The position numbers and the translations under genes were made by a program. The notes beneath the pieces are model-generated. The model searched no databases, had not been told where the DNA came from, and saw only the letters and a program-made list of their open reading frames with translations. A DNA stretch of 15,783 nt from Deltaproteobacteria bacterium (GTDB lineage: Bacteria; Myxococcota_A; UBA9160; SMWR01). Each line of letters opens with the position of its first letter. The stretch's first letter is position 1. Below, one piece after another: positions 1 through 5,837 of this stretch. Location: the NCBI GenBank assembly GCA_029261905.1, contig JAJDAM010000708.1, forward strand, positions 1-15,783, written 5' to 3'.

Positions 1-89
1 ACCGCGATGTCATGAGCACTGAGTCCCTCGCAGCCATCGAGGCCGATCTGACTGCGGGCCTCGCACCGCGATTGAATGCGCGTTCATAA
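1..89 (+). CDS. C-terminal end of an unidentified upstream protein (partial)
   Basis: An open frame enters the window and is read from base 3 to a TAA stop at 87-89, giving 28 visible residues that end in LAPRLNARS. The stop overlaps the strong ribosome-binding site of galE, the usual arrangement inside an operon, so this is probably the preceding gene of the same transcript. Too little remains to identify a family. A sugar kinase, nucleotidyltransferase or glycosyltransferase would fit the neighbourhood, but that is only context. Confidence 0.5.
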   Translation, partial: RDVMSTESLAAIEADLTAGLAPRLNARS

Positions 90-94
90 GGAGG
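88..94 (+). promoter_or_regulatory. Strong Shine-Dalgarno site of galE
   Basis: AAGGAGG lies 7 bases before a GTG codon at 102. This spacing, and the fact that the Rossmann motif begins immediately after it, fix the start of galE at a GTG. The first bases overlap the stop of the upstream frame, so the two genes are probably translationally coupled. Confidence 0.85.
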
Positions 95-101
95 AAACAC
101 C

Positions 102-1112
102 GTGAAGGTTCTGGTCACCGGAGGAGCGGGCTTCGTGGGAAGCTTCGCTGCGCGCCACCTCGTCGCTTCGGGACACGATGTCGTGGTACTCGACAACCTC
201 TGCCAAGGCCATCGCGGTGCGATCGACGAGCGCCTGCTGGTCGTCGGCGATATCGCGGACACGGAGCTGCTCGGAAACCTCTTCGAGAAGCACCAGACCG
301 AAGCGGTCATGCACTTCGCGGCCGCAACGAGCGTCCCCGAATCGGTAGTGAATCCGGGCTACCACTACCGCAACAACACCGTCAACACGCTCGGCCTGCT
401 CGAAACCATGATCGCGCACGACGTCCGGAAGATCGTCTTCTCGAGCACGGCCGCAACCTACGGGTCTGGCGAAGCGAACCAGGTGATGCCACTCAAAGAA
501 GATTCACCGAAGAACCCGGTATGTCCGTATGGATTCTCGAAGCTCGCCGTCGAATGGATGATTCAGGATTTCTGCACCGCCCACGGGCTGTCCTACGCGA
601 TACTTCGCTACTTCAATGCCTGCGGGGCCAGCGAGGACGGCGCGTTCGGCGAGGATCACCGCCCCGAACACCATCTGATTCCGCTCGTCATCGAAGCAGT
701 CACGGGCAAGCGTGAGGTCGTCGAGCTGTACGGTGACGACTGGGATACCCGCGACGGCACCTGCCTGCGCGATTACGTTCACGTCGAAGATCTGGCGCTC
801 GCCCACCAGATCGCGCTCGAGACGTGTCCGGAACCTGGCGCCAACGCCGACGGTCGCATCATGAACGTCGGGACGGGCACCGGAAATACCGTGATGGAGG
901 TGGTCCGCGCCGTCGAGGAGGTCAGTGGGCGCAAGGTCCCGTATCGAATCGTCGGCAGACGCGCTGGCGACCCTGCGAGCCTGGTCGCGAGTGCGGACCG
1001 GCTGATGGCGCTGGGCTGGCAGCCTCGGTTCGTGACGATCGAGCAAGTCGTCGAAACAGCCTGGGAGTGGCACAACAGCCACCCTGACGGCTACGGCGAT
1101 TCGATCGGCTGA
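102..1112 (+). CDS. galE: UDP-glucose 4-epimerase (GalE), extended SDR
   Basis: Cytoplasmic enzyme expected to interconvert UDP-glucose and UDP-galactose (or the N-acetyl forms) with bound NAD, supplying galactose-type precursors for glycan assembly. The 336 residues match the usual GalE length. Visible features are the N-terminal NAD-binding TGGAGFVG (residues 6-13), the acidic D31 after the second strand that favours NAD, the catalytic SST near 114-116, and the YGFSK pair Y143/K147. The segments RYFNACGA, LRDYVHVEDLA and NVGTG are also typical of GalE. The GTG start is chosen from the AAGGAGG site 7 bases upstream. It is convergent with gmhA, and the two coding regions overlap by 22 bp at their 3' ends. 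The family is very secure; the exact sugar specificity (Glc/Gal versus GlcNAc/GalNAc) cannot be read from the sequence by eye. Confidence 0.93.
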   Translation: MKVLVTGGAGFVGSFAARHLVASGHDVVVLDNLCQGHRGAIDERLLVVGDIADTELLGNLFEKHQTEAVMHFAAATSVPESVVNPGYHYRNNTVNTLGLLETMIAHDVRKIVFSSTAATYGSGEANQVMPLKEDSPKNPVCPYGFSKLAVEWMIQDFCTAHGLSYAILRYFNACGASEDGAFGEDHRPEHHLIPLVIEAVTGKREVVELYGDDWDTRDGTCLRDYVHVEDLALAHQIALETCPEPGANADGRIMNVGTGTGNTVMEVVRAVEEVSGRKVPYRIVGRRAGDPASLVASADRLMALGWQPRFVTIEQVVETAWEWHNSHPDGYGDSIG

Positions 1113-1687
1113 GCCGCCGCCTCGGCGCGTTCGCGAAGATACTGGGTGATGACGTGGATCAGGCTCTGGTGCGTGTCCTCGGCCATGCCGTAGTTGTCGA
1201 CGGGGATCCACACCACGTGGTCGGCCAGCTCGCGAAGTTTGCCTCCCTCGAAGCCAACGAATGCGATCGTCGTAATGCCTTGTTCGCGCGCGTAGCGACA
1301 GGCTTCGACGACGTTTGGCGAGTTGCCGCTCGAGCTCACCAACAACACGGCGTCGCCAGGCTTTACGTAGTAGACGAGCTGTTGCGAATAGCATTCCTCG
1401 TAGCTCAGATCGTTCGACAGGGCCGTCAGCATCGCGACATTGGAATTCAGTGACACGGTTCTCAGCGGCGGCTGTCCATCGACGAAGGTGCCTTTGGTGG
1501 TGTCACAAACGGTGTGATCGGCGATTGCCGCGCTCCCGCCATTGCCCGCGATCCAGACTGTTCCACCACTCGCTTGCACGCGCTCGAGTGTCTCCAGAAC
1601 GCGCTGCATCGGAGCCCGATCGAAGGTCTGCAGAACTTCCACGAAGCGCCGGTAGTAGTCGTCGACGAAGTCTGAGAAATCGCTCAT
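1091..1687 (-). CDS. gmhA: Phosphoheptose isomerase-like SIS-domain protein (GmhA family)
   Basis: Predicted sedoheptulose-7-phosphate isomerase, the first step from sedoheptulose 7-phosphate to activated heptose. At 198 residues it has the usual GmhA size: one SIS domain with the phosphosugar-binding GNGGSAA (48-54) and the second phosphate loop SSSGNSPN (118-125). The putative metal site has H58 and H178, but the position of the usual Glu is D62, and E170 stands where E. coli GmhA has Gln by my hand alignment. The start is ATG with GAGG (1693-1696 on the + strand) 5 bases upstream. It is the last gene of the minus-strand operon, 90 bp after rfbD, and its end overlaps galE tail to tail. A gmhB homologue lies 8 kb away on the other strand, which supports a heptose role. 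A different sugar-phosphate isomerase of the SIS family is the main alternative. Confidence 0.85.
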   Translation of the reverse strand: MSDFSDFVDDYYRRFVEVLQTFDRAPMQRVLETLERVQASGGTVWIAGNGGSAAIADHTVCDTTKGTFVDGQPPLRTVSLNSNVAMLTALSNDLSYEECYSQQLVYYVKPGDAVLLVSSSGNSPNVVEACRYAREQGITTIAFVGFEGGKLRELADHVVWIPVDNYGMAEDTHQSLIHVITQYLRERAEAAAQPIESP

Positions 1688-1770
1688 GGGAACCTCGTGG
1701 TTGCAACGGATGGCGAACGTGTCACACGCGCGCTGCCGTCGCCAGCCCTCGACATCACGCGGAAGCGGTC

Positions 1771-1804
1771 GATCCGATCACTTGGAGGATCCGATCACTT
1801 GGAG
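1771..1804. repeat. Perfect 17-bp tandem duplication at the 3' end of rfbD
   Basis: GATCCGATCACTTGGAG occurs twice head to tail (1771-1787 and 1788-1804) with no mismatch. Because 17 is not a multiple of three, the duplication shifts the rfbD frame. The gene now ends ...QVIGSSK-stop at 1778. With one copy it would read ...QVIGSTASA and stop at 1755. Confidence 0.97.
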
Positions 1805-2653
1805 ATAGGCACGCAGTGCCTCGCGCCAATGGGGCATCACGTCCAACCCCTGATCGCGGAGATGCTTGTTGTCCAAGATGGAGAAATCCGGCCTCTTCAC
1901 CGGAGAAGGGAAATCGGCTCCGGTTGCGGGCAACAGATTCACTTCCGTTCCGGTCTCGTCGAAGATGCAGCGCGCGAAATCGAACCACGAGCACTCGCCG
2001 TCGGACGTCGCGTGGTACAGCCCGGGCTCTGCTCGTTCCGCGATCACCCGGATCTGCTTGGCAAGGTCGACCGTATAGGTAGGCGAGACGATTTCGTCAG
2101 TCACCACCTTCACCTCACCGCGCTCCGCGGCCAGAAAGAGCATCAGTTGTACGAAATTTTTTCCGCCCTTTGCCTTGCAGGGCGCAGCACCATAGAGACC
2201 CGATCCGCGAACGATGCAATGATTTTCACATTCGGCGGCAATCAGGTGTTCGCCGGCGAGCTTGCTGGCGCCATAGGTGTTCAGCGGGGCTTCTCGATCG
2301 GTCTCTACGTACGCCCGCGTGCCGCCGTTTCCGAACACATAGTCGGTACTGACGTGGATGAGCCGTGCGCCGGCCTCGTGACACGAAACAGCGAGATTCT
2401 TCGCACCGATGGCATTTACCGCATAGGCGGCCTCGGGCTCTTCTTCGCACTTCGGCACGTTGTGGAACGCGGCCGTATTGACCACGAATTGCGGCCGGAT
2501 GCGATCGAGCAACTTCCGCACGTCAGCTTCGATCGCGATATCGAGCTGAACATCCCCACTGCTCAGACCCGCTCGGCAGACCTCTGCATCGTCGAATACC
2601 CGACAGACATCTGTACCGAGCTGACCATCGGCTCCAATGACGAGAACTTTCAT
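1778..2653 (-). CDS. rfbD: dTDP-4-dehydrorhamnose reductase (RmlD/RfbD)
   Basis: Predicted NAD(P)H-dependent reductase for the last step of dTDP-L-rhamnose synthesis, acting in the cytoplasm. The 291 residues are close to the family norm. Motifs seen are the nucleotide-binding GADGQLG (7-13), NTAAFHNVPKCE (59-70), STDYVFGN (102-109), the catalytic Y127/K131 in YGASK, and the substrate-side VSPTYTVDLA (189-198). The start is ATG directly before the Rossmann strand, with a weak AGGA a few bases upstream. The leader carries a 12-bp tandem repeat with a G-quadruplex pattern on the template strand. A 17-bp duplication at the 3' end has replaced the likely ancestral tail STASA by SSK, which should be tolerated because it lies beyond the fold. 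It is the third gene of the rfbC operon. RmlA and RmlB are not in the window, so action on another 4-keto sugar nucleotide, such as a modified heptose, cannot be excluded. Confidence 0.9.
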   Translation of the reverse strand: MKVLVIGADGQLGTDVCRVFDDAEVCRAGLSSGDVQLDIAIEADVRKLLDRIRPQFVVNTAAFHNVPKCEEEPEAAYAVNAIGAKNLAVSCHEAGARLIHVSTDYVFGNGGTRAYVETDREAPLNTYGASKLAGEHLIAAECENHCIVRGSGLYGAAPCKAKGGKNFVQLMLFLAAERGEVKVVTDEIVSPTYTVDLAKQIRVIAERAEPGLYHATSDGECSWFDFARCIFDETGTEVNLLPATGADFPSPVKRPDFSILDNKHLRDQGLDVMPHWREALRAYLQVIGSSK

Positions 2654-2657
2654 GATG

Positions 2658-2753
2658 TCCTATCCGGGGCTGTATCGGGGGCTGTATCGGGGGCTGTATC
2701 GGGGGCTGTATCGGGGGCTGTATCGGGGGCTGTACCGAGACCCGTATCTGTCG
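2658..2753. repeat. 12-bp minisatellite with G-quadruplex pattern in the rfbD leader
   Basis: Five perfect copies of CTGTATCGGGGG fill 2670-2729. Partly matching units flank them at 2658-2669, 2730-2741 (CTGTACCGAGAC) and 2742-2753. The + strand therefore has six G tracts (2666-2669, then G5 at 2677, 2689, 2701, 2713 and 2725), each separated by the same 7-nt spacer CTGTATC. That satisfies the G3+N1-7 quadruplex rule with tracts to spare. The array lies entirely between the epimerase stop and the rfbD ATG, so copy number can change without altering a protein. Confidence 0.95.
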
Positions 2754-2769
2754 TACACGACCGATACGG
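2742..2769 (-). other. Stem-loop after the epimerase gene
   Basis: CCGTATCTGTCG (2742-2753) pairs with CGACCGATACGG (2758-2769) over 12 positions with one mismatch, around a 4-nt loop. In the minus-strand transcript it begins 9 nt after the stop of the epimerase gene. No U tract follows, so it looks more like an RNA-processing or 3'-stabilising hairpin, or an attenuating element, than a classical terminator. The 9-mer CCGTATCGG of this stem occurs again at 3775-3783, in the gap before the same gene. Confidence 0.55.
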
Positions 2770-2778
2770 CGTATTCGG

Positions 2779-3732
2779 TCAGTCGAGTTTTTTGAACGTG
2801 TTGATGTTGTAGAACAGGTCGTTCGAGAAATCGCCGTAGTCATCGAGGTGGTCGTACAGGCTGCTCACGATGTCCGAAATCGAGTACTTCGGAAGGAATC
2901 CCAGGTAGGTGCGAGCTTTGTCGCAGGTCACCTTGTAATTCCGGAAGTCCTGTACATTGTTGAGTGTAATTCCGACTTTCTTTCCGATCAGCTGCTCGAC
3001 CTCTTCCTTCACGACGTCGGCGATCTGGCCGACTGTGAAATTTCCGAAAGCGACGTTGAAGGCGCCACTGATGCTGTAGTCAGCCTGGATGGCGCGCAGG
3101 AACGCCGTCGCGGTATCGCGAACGTCGAGGATCGGTCGCCAGATCGAGGGATTGTTGACGGTGACCATCCCATCCGCGATCGCGGACTTGAACATGGTGT
3201 TGACGATGAGGTCGAAGCGGGTGCGTCGGCTGTGTCCGCAGACAGTCCCCTGGCGCAACGCAATCGTCGAGAAGTCGTCGTCGCCGAGCTGGAAGACCCC
3301 CCGCTCTCCTTGCAGCTTCGAAATACCGTACGGATACGCGCAGGTGACCGGCGATTGCTCGTCGTAGAGTTCATTGACCGTGTAGCCGTAGATCGAACAA
3401 GACGAGGCGTAGATGAAACGGCGAACCTTTGCGTTTTTCGCCACGAACGCCAGGTACGAAGGCAACGCACCGTTCTCGATGAAATTTCGCGCGGGGCTGT
3501 AGGCGGCCATGGGATCGTTCGAGAGCCCGGCCAGAAAGACCACCTGCTCGTAGCCTTCGAGGTCCTTCTCATGCAGGTCGAACAGGTCTTTCTGGATGAC
3601 GTTCGTGCCTTCGGGAAGGTGGTTGCCAAACCATAGAAGATCGACGACGTCCACTTCGTAGCCGTGTTCTTGCAATTGGGGAACCAGGACGGACCCGATG
3701 AAACCAGCTCCGCCTGCGACGAGAATCTTCAT
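2779..3732 (-). CDS. NAD-dependent nucleotide-sugar epimerase/dehydratase (extended SDR), substrate unknown
   Basis: Cytoplasmic SDR enzyme of 317 residues that should modify a nucleotide-activated sugar. It has the NAD-binding GGAGFIG (7-13), an acidic D31 after the second strand, the strand-4 segment VFLAGLSNDPMA (65-76), SSCSIYG (110-116), the YGISK pair Y135/K139, and WRPILDVRD in the C-terminal substrate domain. GLSNDPMA and ASSCSIYG separate it from GalE and from RmlB, whose corresponding loop normally reads STDEVYG. It therefore does not obviously fill the missing dehydratase step of the rhamnose pathway. It sits between rfbC and rfbD, 68 bp after the former and 125 bp before the latter. 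The start is ATG, with no strong Shine-Dalgarno site. A T6 run at 2788-2793 lies close to its stop. The family is secure; the substrate is unknown. Confidence 0.85.
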   Translation of the reverse strand: MKILVAGGAGFIGSVLVPQLQEHGYEVDVVDLLWFGNHLPEGTNVIQKDLFDLHEKDLEGYEQVVFLAGLSNDPMAAYSPARNFIENGALPSYLAFVAKNAKVRRFIYASSCSIYGYTVNELYDEQSPVTCAYPYGISKLQGERGVFQLGDDDFSTIALRQGTVCGHSRRTRFDLIVNTMFKSAIADGMVTVNNPSIWRPILDVRDTATAFLRAIQADYSISGAFNVAFGNFTVGQIADVVKEEVEQLIGKKVGITLNNVQDFRNYKVTCDKARTYLGFLPKYSISDIVSSLYDHLDDYGDFSNDLFYNINTFKKLD

Positions 3733-3800
3733 CCGCTAGCTCACATCCATTCTTCTGTAAGAAATTGCACCCAACCGTATCGGCCAACGGCGAGCGATCC

Positions 3801-4361
3801 CTAATAGACGAAATCGTACTCAGCGTCTGCGAGCATCGGAGCGTCTGCATCCTTTTGCGAGATGATGCTCGGCTCGTGGGGCCAATCGATCGCGACTTTC
3901 GGGTCGGCGTAGTGCAGAGACCGCTCGGCGTCGGGGGCATGAGCCCCCGTGCACTTGTACCAGACCAGTGTGTCCTCTTCCAAGGCCACGAATCCATGCG
4001 CAAAGCCCTCAGGAATCCACAGCGACATCGAATCGTCGCCGGTCAACGTGCGCCCGACCCACTTCCCAAAGCTCGGAGACCCTTTGCGCAGGTCTACCGC
4101 TACATCGAACACCGCCCCCTGAACGACGCGTACGAGCTTCCCCATGCCGTGGCTGGACAGTTGATAGTGCATCCCCCGCAGTGTTCCCTTCGCAGAACGA
4201 CTCAGGTTGTCCTGGACGAAGACTCCGCTGAATCCACCCGCTTTCCACATGGGGAGGGAGTAGGTTTCGGTGAAGAAGCCGCGATCGTCTTCGAACAATC
4301 CTGTGCGTACTTCCAGGACGTCTGCAATCTCGGTCTTCGTGAACTCGACGGGCATCGGCAT
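3801..4361 (-). CDS. rfbC: dTDP-4-dehydrorhamnose 3,5-epimerase (RmlC/RfbC-like)
   Basis: Cupin-fold epimerase of 186 residues, the standard RmlC length, expected to epimerise C3 and C5 of dTDP-4-keto-6-deoxyglucose. Family motifs in order are FEDDRGFFTE (23-32), FVQDNLSRS (48-56), LRGMHYQ with the likely catalytic base H65 (61-67), K75, the VVQGAVFDVAVDLR block (79-92), IPEGFAHGF (116-124), and VWYKCT with the likely active-site Y135 (133-138). The usual second aromatic position after KCT reads GAHAP, a small departure. It is the first gene of the minus-strand operon, with a 427-bp divergent region upstream. The start is ATG without a clear Shine-Dalgarno site; a second ATG two codons on is equally possible. 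Action on a heptose-derived keto sugar is an alternative, given gmhA in the same operon. Confidence 0.9.
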   Translation of the reverse strand: MPMPVEFTKTEIADVLEVRTGLFEDDRGFFTETYSLPMWKAGGFSGVFVQDNLSRSAKGTLRGMHYQLSSHGMGKLVRVVQGAVFDVAVDLRKGSPSFGKWVGRTLTGDDSMSLWIPEGFAHGFVALEEDTLVWYKCTGAHAPDAERSLHYADPKVAIDWPHEPSIISQKDADAPMLADAEYDFVY

Positions 4362-4522
4362 GAGGGCTGGTTCCAGATGGAGGTTAGGAGAACCGAACTG
4401 CCTGGAATCAGGTCAGGGCGGGATCTCGATGGCGCCGTGTGATTCGACGCGAGAGGCTCGTGGCTGAAGGACGATTGTCGCACAGCTCAGCGCCGAGCTC
4501 CAAGAGATGTCCGGAGTGCTAT

Positions 4523-4545
4523 TCGACGCTCGACTTCAGCGTCGA
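4523..4545. promoter_or_regulatory. Perfect 8-bp stem-loop
   Basis: TCGACGCT (4523-4530) and AGCGTCGA (4538-4545) are exact inverted repeats around a 7-nt spacer. It lies 162 bp before rfbC on the minus strand and has no T tract on either side, so it is more likely an operator or a leader hairpin of the rfbC transcript than a terminator. Confidence 0.45.
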
Positions 4546-4605
4546 CTTGGCCGATATACGGTCCGAATGAAATCGGTTGGGGGGCATTGAGTTTTCTAGC
4601 TCTGT

Positions 4606-4628
4606 CGGACGGAATGAACTTCTGTCCG
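4606..4628. promoter_or_regulatory. Inverted repeat, possible upstream activator site
   Basis: CGGACGGAA (4606-4614) and TTCTGTCCG (4620-4628) pair at 8 of 9 positions around a 5-nt spacer. The centre lies about 105 bp before the start point expected from the sigma-54-type promoter at 4695, which is a typical distance for an enhancer-binding activator. The element GAATGAA inside it recurs at 4565-4571. Confidence 0.4.
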
Positions 4629-4694
4629 TGAACGTGATTCGGGTGGATTTCAATTCAGTCGGCCATCGGCTCGTTGGACCCCGGACCCATGGAG

Positions 4695-4710
4695 TGGCAC
4701 CCTCGCTGCG
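4695..4710 (+). promoter_or_regulatory. Candidate sigma-54 (-24/-12) promoter
   Basis: TGGCACCCTCGCTGCG matches the TGGCAC-N5-TTGC consensus at every informative position but one (C instead of T in the -12 box). The GG and GC doublets are separated by exactly 10 bp. It points toward the glycosyltransferase operon at 4789 and would start transcription near 4722, leaving a leader of about 67 nt that contains the ribosome-binding site. Confidence 0.5.
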
Positions 4711-4788
4711 ACGAGCGGCAGAGACCCGATACCCGATCTGCGGCACCCAAGCCTGGCACCATCAGCCGCTACGAGGAGTCGAAAGCAA

Positions 4789-5817
4789 GTGAAACTTTCC
4801 GTCGTCATCGTGAACTTCAACAACGATCGCGTGCTGCGCACGTGCCTTCCGTCCCTTCCTGCCGCACTCGATGGTCTCGATGCGGAAGTCATCCTCAGCG
4901 ACAACGGAAGCAGCGATGAATCGTTGGATTGGGTGCGGCAGAACTACCCTGAAATTCGCGTCATCGAAAACGGTGCGAATCTCGGTTTCGCCGAGGCGAA
5001 CAACCGCGCGTTCCCGCTGGCACAAGGGGATTTCATCCTGCTGTTGAATCCCGACACGATCGTGCAGGGAGACGCGTTCCGCCCCATGCTCGAGCTGTTC
5101 GCGAAGCACCCGCACGCGGGCGTCGTCGGGTGCAAGTTACTCAACGCGGACGGTTCGAGGCAGATTTCCGCGCGGTCGTTCCCGACAGTGAGCACCTACT
5201 GCTTCGACTTTCTCGGGCTGGCTCATCGCTTTCCGGACAGCCAGCGCTTTGGTCGTTCCCAGATGACCTACTGGCGGGGTGACGACACGCGACGAGTCGA
5301 CTGGGTCTCGGGCGCTGCGCTGATGATCCGACGCGAGGTGCTCGAAAAGGTCGGCGGTATCGATTCGTACTTCTTCCTGACGTACGACGAAGTGGATTGG
5401 TGCCATCGAATCACCGACGCGGGCTACGAGATCTGGTACACGCCCGATGGGGTGGTGACGCATCTCGACCGCCAGAGTGAGCCGCAATCGAATCCGGACC
5501 CGAAGACGCGAATCAAATACCTGACTGTCGAGCGGAACAGCCGGGTGCGCTACTTCGTCAAACACCATGGCGCGTCGTACGCTTCGCTCGTCGAGCTGGT
5601 GCACATCGTGCTGAACGCCCTGCTGCTGCTGAAAACTGGCTTGTTCGGAACGAACGTACCGGAGATCGCAACTCTCGAGCGGCGTCTACTGCTCGAGCTG
5701 TATTGGAAGACGGCCCAACGCATTCCGATGGTGTGCTACCGCGCAGTGCAGAGACGATTCGGTGGCAGCAGCGCCTATCCGCTTTTCGTGAACCCGTATC
5801 TCGAGAAAGACTCCTGA
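4789..5817 (+). CDS. GT2 glycosyltransferase, rhamnosyltransferase (WbbL)-like
   Basis: Inverting GT-A glycosyltransferase of 342 residues, probably adding one sugar to the lipid-linked repeat unit at the cytoplasmic face of the membrane. The N-terminal domain shows VVIVNFNN (5-12), SDNGSSDES with D38 and D43 (37-45), NLGFAEANN (64-72) and LLLNPDT, where NPD stands for the metal-binding DXD (85-90). The acceptor-side motifs are WVSGAALMIRREVLEKVGG (172-190) and FFLTYDEVDWCHRI (195-208), with D200/E201/D203 as probable base region. This set is characteristic of WbbL-type rhamnosyltransferases, which fits the rfbC and rfbD genes next door, although the donor is an inference. The start is GTG with GAGGAG (4773-4778) 10 bases upstream. 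It is the first gene of the operon behind the sigma-54-type promoter. The next frame overlaps its 3' end or begins just after it. Confidence 0.88.
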   Translation: MKLSVVIVNFNNDRVLRTCLPSLPAALDGLDAEVILSDNGSSDESLDWVRQNYPEIRVIENGANLGFAEANNRAFPLAQGDFILLLNPDTIVQGDAFRPMLELFAKHPHAGVVGCKLLNADGSRQISARSFPTVSTYCFDFLGLAHRFPDSQRFGRSQMTYWRGDDTRRVDWVSGAALMIRREVLEKVGGIDSYFFLTYDEVDWCHRITDAGYEIWYTPDGVVTHLDRQSEPQSNPDPKTRIKYLTVERNSRVRYFVKHHGASYASLVELVHIVLNALLLLKTGLFGTNVPEIATLERRLLLELYWKTAQRIPMVCYRAVQRRFGGSSAYPLFVNPYLEKDS

Positions 5818-5837
5818 TCGCCCGACCCCCCCGTTGT

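Larger units (their letters stand above)
4362..4788. other. Divergent intergenic control region between rfbC and the plus-strand glycosyltransferase operon
   Basis: This is 427 bp without a credible gene; the short open frames here lack family motifs and plausible starts. It holds a perfect stem-loop (4523-4545), a G6 run (4579-4584), an imperfect inverted repeat (4606-4628), a sigma-54-type promoter (4695-4710) and the ribosome-binding site of the next gene (4773-4778). The promoter for the leftward rfbC operon must also lie here, but I could not find a convincing -35/-10 pair. Confidence 0.6.

Noticed and set aside
2742..2769. Calling the hairpin after the epimerase gene a Rho-independent terminator
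   Set aside because: No U tract follows the stem on the transcript, and rfbD lies directly downstream without another promoter that I can see, so read-through is needed.
1697..2812. 371-codon plus-strand open frame containing a SGAV repeat
   Set aside because: It is antisense to rfbD and its leader. The repeat is the translation of the 12-bp minisatellite, and there are no family motifs, while the opposite strand encodes a complete RmlD.
4754..4769. A second TGGCAC between the sigma-54-type promoter and the GT2 start
   Set aside because: The -12 GC is not at the required 10-bp spacing from GG.
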